From Ga0077555 sp050250755 (GTDB lineage: Bacteria; Pseudomonadota; Alphaproteobacteria; Rhizobiales; Hyphomicrobiaceae): 64,000 bases of DNA. Positions 26,275 through 35,593 of this stretch are shown in pieces; position 1 is the first letter of the stretch, and each line of letters opens with the position of its first letter. The notes beneath the pieces are model-generated. The model ran no database searches and had not been told where the DNA came from. It saw only the letters and a program-made list of their open reading frames with translations. The stretch lies in assembly GCA_050250755.1 (NCBI GenBank), contig JBFWOB010000023.1, positions 29,545 through 93,544 on the forward strand, read 5' to 3'. A program made the position numbers and the translations under genes.

Positions 26275-27804
26275 TTACGCAGCTTGCCACTTCCGGGGCG
26301 GCCGGATCAGCAGACAAAGCGGCACTCCGATCGCGGACATCACGGTGTAGAGAATGAACGCATTCGTGAAGCCGATCATCGTCGCCTGACGGGTGATCTC
26401 CTTCGACAGCCGCGCCATCCCCGATAGCGTCTCCACCGTCCAGGCCCCGGTTACCCAGGGCAGTTGCCATGCCTTGTTGTAGACGGTGGCCAATTCGGTC
26501 AGCCGGCTGTAGTTGGCGCCGGTCGTCCGCACGATCTCGGTGACGGCCACGGAGATGAACAGGCTCGATCCAAGATTGCGCAGGAGGTGAAAGACACTCG
26601 ATCCTTCAGCCCGAAATTCGGGCGCGAGTGTCGAGAAGGTCGCGACTGTCAGCGGCACCCAGAACACGCCAACCGAGAAACCCTGCATCAGGCTGTTGAT
26701 CGCGAGCGTCGTCTGGTCGACATCGAGATTGAGATGCGCGATCCACCAGCCGGATGCAGTCTGCACGAGCGTCGCGAAGATCATCGTTGCCCGCGGATCG
26801 ACCCGCTGCAGCAGCATCGCCGTAAAGAACCCGAACGCATTGCCGACGCCGCGCCACGCCACATAGGCGCCGATAGCCGAGTCCGGAAAGCCGGCATGCT
26901 GTTGCAAGAGCGGCGGCAGCAGAACGATCGGCGCAAAGTTCAGCATGCCGTAGAGCGTCACCAGCACACATCCGATCGCATAGTTGCGATCGCGAAAATG
27001 GCCGAGATTAAGAAACGTCCGCTCCGACGTCAGACTGTGCGAGAGGAACACGTAGAACGCGACAGCCGCGGCGACCGTCGAGATCCAGATCTCGGTCGAG
27101 TCGTACCAATCGAGCCGCTGCCCGCGCGATAAAACGAGTTGCGCCGACGCAATGGCCGCCGACAGCGACAGAAAGCCGATCCAGTCGAGAGGCGCCGGCC
27201 GCCGATCGGCATCATCCAGCGGCAGGAAAACGCGGAAAAGTACGAAGGCCAGGATGCTAACCGGAAGCACCATGTAGAAGCCCCAGGGCCATCCCATCTG
27301 CTCGCCGATGTAGCCGCCGAGCGTCGGTCCGATCACCGGTCCGAGGATGTTTGACATCCCGTAGAGCGACATCACGAAGCCGTGCCGGCTGCGCGGATAA
27401 ATGTCCAGCAGCAGCGTCTGGCTTAGCGGCACAACGGGGGCTCCGAGCGCGCCCTGCATGACACGCCAGAAGACCAGCATCTCGAGCGACGAGGAGGCTC
27501 CGCACATGAGCGTTGCGAACGTGAAGCCGATGAGACAACCCATCATCGTCTTCCGCCGGCCGAACCGCGCAACCAGCCACCCGGTCATGGGTGTGGCAAC
27601 CGCCGTTGCGATGATGTTGAAGGTCATCACCCAGGAGATTTCATCCTGGGTAGCCGACAGACCGCCCTGCATTTGCGGAAGCAGGGTGGTCGCAACGAGA
27701 ATGGTCGCCGTGTAGCAGGTCGATGCCAGAACCACGGCGAAAAGCACGATGATACGTCCGGCCGGCGTCAGGTCGTAGACGGCCTTATCGGGATCGTGGC
27801 TCAT
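26275..27804 (-). CDS. MFS multidrug exporter, DHA2/EmrB family
   Basis: A 509-residue inner-membrane transporter with about 14 helices. DHA2 marks include the early motif D-E-I-S-W-V-M-T-F-N-I, G-W-L-V-A-R-F-G-R-R (motif A) and G-P-V-I-G-P-T-L-G-G-Y-I (motif C of antiporters). EmrB proteins normally work with a membrane-fusion partner EmrA and an outer-membrane channel to expel drugs with proton exchange. No emrA-like gene is next to it. No clear ribosome-binding site precedes the ATG. Confidence 0.92.
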   Translation of the reverse strand: MSHDPDKAVYDLTPAGRIIVLFAVVLASTCYTATILVATTLLPQMQGGLSATQDEISWVMTFNIIATAVATPMTGWLVARFGRRKTMMGCLIGFTFATLMCGASSSLEMLVFWRVMQGALGAPVVPLSQTLLLDIYPRSRHGFVMSLYGMSNILGPVIGPTLGGYIGEQMGWPWGFYMVLPVSILAFVLFRVFLPLDDADRRPAPLDWIGFLSLSAAIASAQLVLSRGQRLDWYDSTEIWISTVAAAVAFYVFLSHSLTSERTFLNLGHFRDRNYAIGCVLVTLYGMLNFAPIVLLPPLLQQHAGFPDSAIGAYVAWRGVGNAFGFFTAMLLQRVDPRATMIFATLVQTASGWWIAHLNLDVDQTTLAINSLMQGFSVGVFWVPLTVATFSTLAPEFRAEGSSVFHLLRNLGSSLFISVAVTEIVRTTGANYSRLTELATVYNKAWQLPWVTGAWTVETLSGMARLSKEITRQATMIGFTNAFILYTVMSAIGVPLCLLIRPPRKWQAA

Positions 27805-27903
27805 CGAAGAGATTGGGCCTGTTGGGATCTGGCAACGATTCGGACAGGCCCTTCTAGCACGCCGTCCAAGGCTCGCCAGTCGAGACCTCGGATCAGCGTT
27901 GGA

Positions 27904-29244
27904 TTAACGGGCTCCGACTGTCGGACGCGCCAGCCCCAGGTTCTCCCGCAACGTGGTTCCCGCATAGTCCTTATGGTAGAGGCCGCGCCGTTGCAGCTCC
28001 GGCACGACGAGGCGCACGAAATCCTCGTAGCTTCCTGGCACGCACGGCGCCCCCACGACGAAACCATCGCAGGCCGGCGTCGTGAACCACTCTTCCATGA
28101 TGTCCGCGATCTCTTTCGGCGACCCGACCCAGGGATGAGGCAATTTTCCCCGCCGCGTAATCTCGATGAAGTCGCGCGGCGTCGGCATGCGCTTTCCAGC
28201 CAGCGTCTTCAACACGCGGTCCTTGTTGCCTTGCGTGCCGGTCATCGAATCCAGCTCGGCCTGCGTGAACGGCTGATCGATCGGCTTCGCCCCAAAGTCG
28301 AAGTTGTTGTTCTCGGACAGCAGCATCAGGCTGTCGACCTCGAGCGGCAACGACTCGAGGAAGGCGCGCTTGTCCTCCGCTTCGGCCCTCGTCTTGCCGA
28401 CCACCGGATGGCAGAGCGTCGCGATCTTGAGGTGATCCGGATTGCGACCGAGCCGCGCCGTTTCCGCCTTCATGTCCGCATAGGCCTTGGCCGCCTCCTC
28501 ACGCGTTGGATTCGAGGTGAACACCACCTCACCCCAACGCGAGGCAAATTTCCGGCCACGCGTCGACTGTCCGGCCTGGATAACGACCGGATGCCCCTGC
28601 GGCGCCCGCGGAACCGTGAACGGCCCTCGCGACGTGTAGTGCTCACCCTCGTATGCGATGCGTTGCACCTTCTCTGGATCTGCAAAACGACCGCTCACGC
28701 GATCGACGATCAGGGCATCGTCCGACCAAGTGTTCCAATGGCCATGCACGACTTCCATGAACTCGTCGGCCCGGTCGTAACGGTTGTCGTGTGGCGGAGC
28801 CGCGGCCGCTCCCATGTTCTGGGCTTCGATGTCGTTCATCGAGGTGACGACATTCCAGGCCGCCCGGCCTTTCGTCATGTGGTCGAAGGTCTGGAACAGC
28901 CGTGCGACATGGTACGGCTGATAGTAGGTAACCGAGTAGGTCGCACCGAGGCCAATCCGGCTCGTCGCCATCGCCATCGGCATCAGGCATGCGATTGGAT
29001 CGAGCTTGACGCAGCGGATCCCGTTCTCCACCGCCTCCGCGAAACGCCCCCCATGGAATTCCGGCATCCCGAGACGGTCATCGAAGAACGCGAGTTGAAA
29101 CTTCCCGTACTCTAGCGTTCTCGCTATGTGCGCATAAAACTCCGGACTGAGGAAATCGAGCCGCGATTCCGGGTGCCGCCACGATCCCGCAAAATTCGAA
29201 CAATTCTGCGCCTGCAGAAACCCGACCAGCACGATCTGGCGCAT
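27904..29244 (-). CDS. LLM flavin-dependent monooxygenase, NtaA/SnaA/DszA type
   Basis: A 446-residue luciferase-like monooxygenase. The start M-R-Q-I-V-L-V-G-F-L-Q-A-Q-N-C-S and WNVVTSMNDIEAQN, HDNRYDRADEFMEVV and VIQAGQSTRGRKFA are typical of the nitrilotriacetate/dibenzothiophene-sulfone monooxygenase group. These use FMNH2 supplied by a separate flavin reductase. GGAGGAG 6 bases upstream supports ATG 29244. A possible reductase partner (32137-32736) is near but not in the same transcript. It is divergent from the peptide-type binding protein gene. Confidence 0.92.
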   Translation of the reverse strand: MRQIVLVGFLQAQNCSNFAGSWRHPESRLDFLSPEFYAHIARTLEYGKFQLAFFDDRLGMPEFHGGRFAEAVENGIRCVKLDPIACLMPMAMATSRIGLGATYSVTYYQPYHVARLFQTFDHMTKGRAAWNVVTSMNDIEAQNMGAAAAPPHDNRYDRADEFMEVVHGHWNTWSDDALIVDRVSGRFADPEKVQRIAYEGEHYTSRGPFTVPRAPQGHPVVIQAGQSTRGRKFASRWGEVVFTSNPTREEAAKAYADMKAETARLGRNPDHLKIATLCHPVVGKTRAEAEDKRAFLESLPLEVDSLMLLSENNNFDFGAKPIDQPFTQAELDSMTGTQGNKDRVLKTLAGKRMPTPRDFIEITRRGKLPHPWVGSPKEIADIMEEWFTTPACDGFVVGAPCVPGSYEDFVRLVVPELQRRGLYHKDYAGTTLRENLGLARPTVGAR

Positions 29245-29450
29245 GTGCGCTCCTCCTTCCGAATGTGAGACGCTTCAGCTTCAACCGAAGTGTAGGAACC
29301 GATTTCAAGCGAACGCAATGCCGAGACGCTACCGCCCTCAATTCTCACATTCCCCCATTGCGGCCGAGGCTATAGTCTGGCCTTGGGGGCGCCGCGTCGA
29401 GCGCCCCTTTCAAGAAGCCCGCGCAGACGGGCTCGTCACGGGAGGAAGAT

Positions 29451-31043
29451 GTGAAAAGCCAAGCACCGAAAGGGGCTGTAGCGGCCCTTATCCTATTGTG
29501 CACGTGCATGCCATCTTACGCACAGAAGCAAGGCGGCACGCTCAGAATGTATATCTGGGACAACCCGCCCAGTACCTCGATCCACGAAGAAGCGACCGTC
29601 TCGACCACCGTGCCGTTCATGCCGGTGTTCTCGAACCTTGTCCTCTATGACCAGCACGAGCCGCTCAACACGGAAGCGTCGATCAAGCCCGAGCTGGCGA
29701 CGAGTTGGGCCTGGGACGATGCGAAAACCAAGTTGACCTTCAAGCTGCGCGAAGGCGTCAAATGGCACGATGGCCAGCCATTCACGGCCAAAGACGTCGT
29801 TTGCACGATGGATCTCCTTCAAGGCAAGTCGAAGGACCGTTTCCGCAAGAACCCACGTCGGGTCTGGTGGCAAAATCTGAAGCAGGTCACCGCTGTCAAC
29901 GATCACGAGGTGACATTCGAGCTGAACCGTCCGCAACCCGCCTTCGTCTCGCTGTTCGCGACCGGTTACAATCCCGTCTATCCGTGCCATGTCCCGGCGG
30001 CCGATATGCGCACCAAGCCGGTGGGCACCGGTCCCTTCAAGTTCGTGAGCTTCAAAAGCAACGAAAGCGTCGTTCTGGCGAAAAACCCCGACTACTGGAA
30101 GAAGGGCCATCCCTACCTCGACGGCATCGAGTTCCGCGTGATTAGCAACCGCTCGACGCGGATACTCTCCTTTGTCGCCGGCGATCTCGACCTGACGTTT
30201 CCGCTCGATCTGACGCCAGCCCTCGTGCGCGACATCAAATCCCAAGCGCCGAAAGCGACTTGTGAAATTCCTCCAAACAACAATTCGGTGAACCTGATCG
30301 TAAACCGCGACAAGCCGCCATTCGACAACGAGAAGCTCCGCCAGGCACTGGCGCTCTCGCTTGATCGCCAAGCCTTCAACACCATCATCTATGAGGGCAA
30401 GACGAAGATCGGCGGCATCATGATGGCACCCCCTGAAGGAAGCTGGGGTATGCCTCCTGAGATCGTCGCCAAGCTGCCGGGATATGGCGGCACGGTCGAA
30501 GCGAACCGCGCGGAAGCCCGCAAAATTATGGAAAGCCTGGGTTACAACGCCGCCAATCCGCTGAAGATCAAGGTGTCGACACGCAGCGTCCCGCTCTACC
30601 GCGACCCGGCTGTGATCGTCGTTGACCAGCTCAAGAGCATCCATGTCGACGCCGAGCTCGATGTCGTCGACGCCTCGATCTGGTTCGGCAAAGTCGCACG
30701 CGGCGATTATACGGTCGGTCTCAACACGACGGCCGCTGCCATCGACGACCCCGATGTGCAGCTCTTCGAGAACTACGCCTGCGGATCGGAGAGGAATTAC
30801 ACAAAATACTGCAACAAAGAAGTGGATGCGTTGGCAGAAAAGCAATCGCAGGAATCCGATCCAGAAAAACGCAAGAAAATCGTTTGGGAGATCGAGAACA
30901 TTCTGGCGAAGGATGTCGCCCGCCCGATCATCATCCAGGGCATCGCGGGGCTATGCTGGCAACCATACCTGAAGGGTTTCACGTTGCATCATAACAACAT
31001 CTACAACAACTGGCGTTTCGACGACGTCTGGCTCGATCGTTGA
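29451..31043 (+). CDS. ABC transporter substrate-binding protein, family 5 (dipeptide/oligopeptide type)
   Basis: A 530-residue periplasmic binding protein with a cleavable signal peptide (A-A-L-I-L-L-C-T-C-M-P-S-Y-A, then QKQGGTLRM). The SBP_bac_5 layout is clear: L-A-T-S-W-A-W-D-D-A-K-T, LREGVKWHDGQPFTAKDVV and VGTGPFKFVSF. A GTG start at 29451 has GGAGG 5 bases upstream. No permease or ATPase genes follow, so it is an orphan that must pair with a transporter elsewhere. Its ligand may be a peptide, opine, sugar or amide. Confidence 0.93.
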   Translation: MKSQAPKGAVAALILLCTCMPSYAQKQGGTLRMYIWDNPPSTSIHEEATVSTTVPFMPVFSNLVLYDQHEPLNTEASIKPELATSWAWDDAKTKLTFKLREGVKWHDGQPFTAKDVVCTMDLLQGKSKDRFRKNPRRVWWQNLKQVTAVNDHEVTFELNRPQPAFVSLFATGYNPVYPCHVPAADMRTKPVGTGPFKFVSFKSNESVVLAKNPDYWKKGHPYLDGIEFRVISNRSTRILSFVAGDLDLTFPLDLTPALVRDIKSQAPKATCEIPPNNNSVNLIVNRDKPPFDNEKLRQALALSLDRQAFNTIIYEGKTKIGGIMMAPPEGSWGMPPEIVAKLPGYGGTVEANRAEARKIMESLGYNAANPLKIKVSTRSVPLYRDPAVIVVDQLKSIHVDAELDVVDASIWFGKVARGDYTVGLNTTAAAIDDPDVQLFENYACGSERNYTKYCNKEVDALAEKQSQESDPEKRKKIVWEIENILAKDVARPIIIQGIAGLCWQPYLKGFTLHHNNIYNNWRFDDVWLDR

Positions 31044-31065
31044 GATCCACCTGATAGCACCGGAC

Positions 31066-31089
31066 GGAGCAGACGCTGGCGCCTGCTCC
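31066..31089. terminator. Possible hairpin between convergent genes
   Basis: GGAGCAG (31066-31072) pairs with CTGCTCC (31083-31089) around a 10-base loop, between the convergent binding-protein gene and the DUF1330 gene. There is no U-tract on either strand, so termination is only possible, not shown. Confidence 0.35.
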
Positions 31090-31116
31090 CTCCTCGTCCA
31101 CAGCCAGAGCCGCAGC

Positions 31117-31410
31117 TCAGCCGTCGTAGCCTTCGATCACGACGACGTCGGCGGTCGAGTTCTTGTCGCGCACAGCGCACGCCGCTTTGTACTCGGGGCT
31201 ATCGTAGCAGGCGAGGGCGGTAGCATAGTCCTTGAACTCGAGCACGACGTGCCGTGCCCGTGCCGTTCCGCTCTTGAGAGTGAAGGGTCCTCCGCGCACC
31301 AGGAACTTGGCATTATATTTCTCGAACGCCTTTGCATTGAGAGCCACGTATTCCTTGTATCCCTCGGGGTTCGTCACATCGACGTGCGCAATCCAATAAC
31401 CCTTGGCCAT
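31117..31410 (-). CDS. DUF1330 domain protein
   Basis: A 97-residue protein of the ferredoxin-like DUF1330 family, with the pattern GYWIAHVDVTNPEGYKEY, then K-F-L-V-R-G-G-P, then HVVLEFKDYATALACYDSPEY. The family resembles antibiotic-monooxygenase-like dimeric barrels, but no activity is assigned. GGAGAAAAAC precedes the ATG. It lies 22 bases behind pyrF on the same strand, an arrangement often seen in this order, and is probably in that operon. Confidence 0.9.
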   Translation of the reverse strand: MAKGYWIAHVDVTNPEGYKEYVALNAKAFEKYNAKFLVRGGPFTLKSGTARARHVVLEFKDYATALACYDSPEYKAACAVRDKNSTADVVVIEGYDG

Positions 31411-31432
31411 GTTTTTCTCCTGTGTCGCTTCT

Positions 31433-32140
31433 CTAAGCTCCGGCGATCCGCCGAACGATTTCGTCTGCAATAGCGCGTGGCTGGGCGGCAGCCATGATTG
31501 GCCGGCCCACGACAAGATGCGTGGCTCCCGCCTTGATTGCCGCTTCGGGAGTCATCACGCGCGCTTGGTCGCCAGCATCGCCCCCCGGCAGCCGAATGCC
31601 GGGCGTCACGATCAGGAAGTCGCGCGGAACGGCAGCGCGCACAAGCTCGGCCTCTTGCCCGGACGCGATCACACCATCGAAACCAGCCTCTCGCGCCAGA
31701 CGGGCGCGGTGCACCACCAGATCGGCCGGACTCGCACCGACAACACCCTGTTCCTTGAGATCCGCCTCGGTCAGGCTCGTTAGAACGGTGACGCCGAGCA
31801 GCTTCAGCCGCGACGATCCGCGTCCCTTCACAGCCGCATCGAGGGTCTTGCGGTCCATCGCGTGCACGGTGAGGTAGTCCAGGCCCAGCGCTGCGATATT
31901 TGCAGCCGCCTTCTCGACCGTATTGGCGATGTCGAGCAGCTTCATGTCGAGGAACACGCTACGGCCGGCCGCTTTCAGCCCCTGCGCGAATTCCAGCCCG
32001 CCCCCGAACAACAGCTCGAGACCCACTTTGTAGGCGGCAACACTGTCTCCGAGCGCCTCGACAAGCTGCCGGGCGCGGTTCACATCAGCTACATCGAGCG
32101 CGACGAACAGTTTCGACCGCGCATCCTCTGTCGCGCTCAT
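31433..32140 (-). CDS. pyrF: Orotidine-5'-phosphate decarboxylase
   Basis: The last step of UMP synthesis. The 235-residue TIM-barrel enzyme shows the active-site motif FLDMKLLDI (D-x-K-x-x-D), a start LFVALDVADVNRARQLV and the phosphate-binding end V-T-P-G-I-R-L-P with THLVVGRPI. Its start codon overlaps the stop of the upstream FMN reductase gene in an ATGA, so the three genes at 31117-32736 look like one operon. Confidence 0.97.
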   Translation of the reverse strand: MSATEDARSKLFVALDVADVNRARQLVEALGDSVAAYKVGLELLFGGGLEFAQGLKAAGRSVFLDMKLLDIANTVEKAAANIAALGLDYLTVHAMDRKTLDAAVKGRGSSRLKLLGVTVLTSLTEADLKEQGVVGASPADLVVHRARLAREAGFDGVIASGQEAELVRAAVPRDFLIVTPGIRLPGGDAGDQARVMTPEAAIKAGATHLVVGRPIMAAAQPRAIADEIVRRIAGA

Positions 32141-32736
32141 TGCTCGTCCTCTCCCCGCATCACGTGCGCTGCCCGCGCCAGTTTCTCGACCACGGTCTTG
32201 AGCAGCGCCATCTGCGCCTTGTCTTTGAGATGTCCGTTGTCCTCGAACGCGTTGTCAGCGCGCCCAACTGCGATCTGGTCCGGCAGCACCAGCGCTCGCA
32301 AGCCCAATTCGAGCGTCTGCCGCACCGCCATCATCGATCTCAGCCCGCCGAGCGCATTGGGTGACGCCGAGCCAAGAGAAAACACGCGCGTCTTGTAGAC
32401 GGTGGGTGGCCCGCCGCCCTCATCCTTCACACGGCTGACCCAATCCAACGAATTCTTCAGCAATGGCGTGATCGAGCCGTTGTACTCAGGACAGGCGATG
32501 AACACGCCATGATGCACGCTCATCAGCGATTTCAGCTTGTGCGCATTCTCCGGCGGACCGTCGCGCGCTTCCAGATCCCCGTCGTAGAGGGGCATCGGAT
32601 AGTCGCCGAGATCAGCCAGGGTGGCGGCAATGCCGTTCGCCTCAGCAACGTCGTGGCCCAGCCGCGCCAGCCGTTTATTGAAAGACCCTTCCCGCGCCGA
32701 GCCAGCAAAAAAGAGAAGTCGGGTGGAATTGGACAT
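32137..32736 (-). CDS. NADPH-dependent FMN reductase family protein
   Basis: A 199-residue flavodoxin-like reductase. The phosphate-binding G-S-A-R-E-G-S-F-N-K-R-L motif near the N-terminus, C-P-E-Y-N-G-S-I-T-P-L-L-K-N-S-L-D-W and L-G-G-L-R-S-M are family hallmarks. It should reduce FMN, quinones or azo compounds with NAD(P)H. ATG 32736 has AAGGA about 7 bases upstream; a TTG one codon earlier is less likely. It could supply reduced flavin to the LLM monooxygenases in this region, which is inference. Confidence 0.9.
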   Translation of the reverse strand: MSNSTRLLFFAGSAREGSFNKRLARLGHDVAEANGIAATLADLGDYPMPLYDGDLEARDGPPENAHKLKSLMSVHHGVFIACPEYNGSITPLLKNSLDWVSRVKDEGGGPPTVYKTRVFSLGSASPNALGGLRSMMAVRQTLELGLRALVLPDQIAVGRADNAFEDNGHLKDKAQMALLKTVVEKLARAAHVMRGEDEQ

Positions 32737-32905
32737 CAATCATCCTTCGAGTCATCGAGGGTGGGAGGATTTATACGAGCCTGCGCCGTTAAGCCAGCAG
32801 CACGGGCGTTCAATTGGGCTTAATGTGCCGTAACCGGGCCAATCGACGGCGAGAGGGAGCGTTGCGCTCCAACGCGATGTGCCCTGGCACGACGAAGGAT
32901 TATCC

Positions 32906-33991
32906 ATGGCGAACTTTCATTCTGTCATTGCTCGCGCAGAGGCATTCTGCAGCGCCTATCACCTGCGACTGCCCATTCTGATGGCTCCTATGGCCGGCGC
33001 CTGTCCTCCCTCGCTCGCCATCGCTGTCGCCCAGGCCGGTGGCCTCGGCGGCGGCGGCGCCCTGCTGATGAACGCCGATGCCATTCGCAAGTGGACAAGC
33101 GAAGTGCGCGCGGCAACCAACGGCGGCTTTCAGCTCAATCTCTGGATCCCGGACCCGCCTCCCGTCCGTAATGCGGAGAACGAAGCAAAAGTCCGCGCGT
33201 TCCTTGAGCAATGGGGACCGCCCGTTGCACCGACAGCCGGCGACACGGCGCTCGTGGACTTCAACGCTCAGTGCGAGGCGCTCCTCGAGGCCGGCCCCGC
33301 CGTCGTTTCATCGATCATGGGCGTTTACCCACCGGCGTTCGTGACCCGCTTGAAGGAGCGCGGCATCAAGTGGATCGCCAATGCGACCACCGTCGCCGAG
33401 GCCCGGGAAGCCGTCGCTGCCGGCGCAGATGCGATCGTGGCGCAGGGCATGGAAGCCGGCGGCCATCGCGGTGCTTTTGATGCTGAGAAGGCATCCGAGG
33501 CCTTGGTCGGCCTCTTCGCATTGTTGCCCGCCGTGGTCGACGCCGTGGGTGACCGTGTGCCGGTTATCGCGACGGGCGGCATCGCCGACGCACGCGGTAT
33601 CGCGGCCGCTCTCGTGCTTGGCGCGTCGGCAGTACAAATCGGCACTGGCCTGTTGCGCACGCCGGAAGCGAAGCTCGCTCCCGCCTGGGCCGACGCCATT
33701 GCCGGTGCACAACCCGAAGACACCGTACCAACCCGCGCCTTTTCGGGACGCCTCGGCCGCAGCATCGCCAACGCCTACGTCAAAGCGGCCAACGCGCCGG
33801 ATGCCCCCGCCCCCGCACCCTATCCGGTGCAGCGCGGTCTCGTGCAGGCAATGCGCCAGCAGGGCACGCAGCAAAATGATGCCGACCGCATGCAGCTCTG
33901 GGCTGGACAGGCCGCCCGCCTAGCGCCAGCGGAGCCGGCCGGCGACTACATTCGGCGCGTTTGGGAGGAGGCCAAGGCTCTCTTGACGTAG
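32906..33991 (+). CDS. Nitronate monooxygenase family protein
   Basis: A 361-residue FMN-binding TIM barrel of the NMO/2-nitropropane dioxygenase family. It has PILMAPMAGACPPSLA at the N-terminus, the GMEAGGHRG motif (likely catalytic His) and VIATGGIADARGIAAALVLGA with GASAVQIGTGLL binding the FMN phosphate. It oxidises alkyl nitronates such as propionate-3-nitronate with O2. ATG 32906 is chosen (AAGGA 6 bases upstream) over the frame start at 32879. Confidence 0.92.
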   Translation: MANFHSVIARAEAFCSAYHLRLPILMAPMAGACPPSLAIAVAQAGGLGGGGALLMNADAIRKWTSEVRAATNGGFQLNLWIPDPPPVRNAENEAKVRAFLEQWGPPVAPTAGDTALVDFNAQCEALLEAGPAVVSSIMGVYPPAFVTRLKERGIKWIANATTVAEAREAVAAGADAIVAQGMEAGGHRGAFDAEKASEALVGLFALLPAVVDAVGDRVPVIATGGIADARGIAAALVLGASAVQIGTGLLRTPEAKLAPAWADAIAGAQPEDTVPTRAFSGRLGRSIANAYVKAANAPDAPAPAPYPVQRGLVQAMRQQGTQQNDADRMQLWAGQAARLAPAEPAGDYIRRVWEEAKALLT

Positions 33992-34011
33992 CCGCTCGAC
34001 GGCCCGCAACG

Positions 34012-34557
34012 CTATCCCGGCGTCGAGATCGATGCCGGCCGCCAAACCGCTCGCTTCATGTCGCGGTAGGCGGCGACCCCGCCGGGGTAGCTCACCAGCT
34101 CGAGTTGCTGACCCCACGGCGCGGTGAAATACAGCCACGACAGGCCCGCGCTTGGCCCTTCTGTCATCTCGACCGGGCCGCTCAAGATTTGGCGGCCGTG
34201 CAGCTTCAGCGCGGCGAGCGCGGCCTCCATATCGTCGACATAAAACGCGATGTGCCATCCGGCCGGCGCAACCTCCATATCGGCCGTGCTGGCACCATTA
34301 GCGCGCGTCAGCTCGATCAACTCAATACATGGTCCGTTGGCCACGCTCAGCAGTCGCATCCGATGAATGTGCGCCCCCGACGCGCCGGCCAGATGCCCCG
34401 CCATCCAATCCTCAGGACCGGGAAACGGACCCACGTCGTAGAGCGGCTGCGCCCCTAACACGCGCTCGAAGAATGTTCCCGCGGCATCGAGATCGGGCAC
34501 GATGAGTCCGATGTGCTCGACACCGGCAAGTCCTGGAATGGGCGCGCGGCGCGTCAT
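34012..34557 (-). CDS. VOC family protein
   Basis: A 181-residue glyoxalase-fold protein with VEHIGLIVPDLDAAGTFFERVLG (first metal His), M-R-L-L-S-V-A-N-G-P-C-I-E-L-I-E-L, WHIAFYVDDMEAALAALK and APWGQQLELVSYP (metal Glu). This two-module arrangement is common in bacterial lactoylglutathione-lyase-like proteins of unknown substrate. AGGAG precedes ATG 34557. It is divergent from the alpha/beta hydrolase gene. Confidence 0.87.
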   Translation of the reverse strand: MTRRAPIPGLAGVEHIGLIVPDLDAAGTFFERVLGAQPLYDVGPFPGPEDWMAGHLAGASGAHIHRMRLLSVANGPCIELIELTRANGASTADMEVAPAGWHIAFYVDDMEAALAALKLHGRQILSGPVEMTEGPSAGLSWLYFTAPWGQQLELVSYPGGVAAYRDMKRAVWRPASISTPG

Positions 34558-34787
34558 GGCCGTCTCCTGCAGAACCGAAAGAATCGCAGTCGGGCTTATA
34601 TCATTTTCATGGCCTGCAAAAATTCGGTGCCGCTCAGCACCAATCAATCGGTGTGAGGAAGAAGCGGAAAATCCCCTCCGACAGAGAGGCCTCAGATGCC
34701 GATCGCAGCTCAAGGCATTTGTTGTTGCGCCTTCATCTTCGAACTGCCTACCATCGCGTTCAAACAGACAGTGCCGAGGAACGCACG

Positions 34788-35555
34788 ATGGAAATCGTTG
34801 ATGTGCGGGGCACGCCAGTCGAGGCTCTCATAGCCGGATCCGGCCCCCCGCTCCTCTACCTTCATCCTGAGCAACTTTTCGATCAGACACGGTCACACAT
34901 CGATGCACTTGCGCAGCATTGGCGGGTAATCGCGCCGCGTCATCCGGGGTTCGGCACGTTACCGATGCCCGGCGATTTTCGGTCGGTCGACGACATCGCC
35001 TACCTTTATCTCGATCTGCTGGAGAAGCTCGATCTGAAGGACGTGGTCGTTGTTGGCGGCTCGTTCGGTGGTTGGATCGCGCTTGAGATGGGCGTGCGCA
35101 ATACGAGCCGGATCGCCAAGCTGGTCCTCGTCTCCTCGGTGGGCGTAAAGCTCTCGAACCGAGACGAGAGGGATTTCGCCGATCTCTTCTACTTGCCGGA
35201 AGGCAAGCTCTTCGAGACCTTGCTGGCTGATCCCGCGCAGTGGGCGCCGCGTTTCGCTGAGCTCGACATCACTGCCGTGGAGACGATTGCACGAGAACGC
35301 CAGGCAACGGCCTTCTACGGCTGGAAGCCGTATCTGCACAATCCGATCCTGAAACGATGGCTGCACCGCATCGGCGTTCCCACGCTCGTGATCTGGGGCG
35401 AGCAGGATCGCTTCGCTGCCCCATCCTATGGACGCCAACTCGCTGAACGTCTGCCAAACGCCGAACTGCGCATAGTCCCCGGCGCCGGGCATTATCCGCA
35501 CATCGAGCAGTCAGCCCAGGTCATCCGGATGATCGAGGCGTTTGCGAGCCGCTGA
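34788..35555 (+). CDS. Alpha/beta hydrolase
   Basis: A 255-residue alpha/beta-hydrolase fold protein. The nucleophile elbow is GGSFGG, the acid is Asp in WGEQDRF and the catalytic His lies in PGAGHYPHIE. It is similar in shape to meta-cleavage product hydrolases and lactonases. ATG 34788 has GAGGAAC 7 bases upstream; the longer frame to 34653 is not family-like. It is followed after 38 bases by an LLM monooxygenase gene, so the two probably act on one pathway of unknown substrate. Confidence 0.9.
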   Translation: MEIVDVRGTPVEALIAGSGPPLLYLHPEQLFDQTRSHIDALAQHWRVIAPRHPGFGTLPMPGDFRSVDDIAYLYLDLLEKLDLKDVVVVGGSFGGWIALEMGVRNTSRIAKLVLVSSVGVKLSNRDERDFADLFYLPEGKLFETLLADPAQWAPRFAELDITAVETIARERQATAFYGWKPYLHNPILKRWLHRIGVPTLVIWGEQDRFAAPSYGRQLAERLPNAELRIVPGAGHYPHIEQSAQVIRMIEAFASR

Positions 35556-35593
35556 CAGCACGCGCCGTCCGGCGCCGCCGAGGAACGAATCAA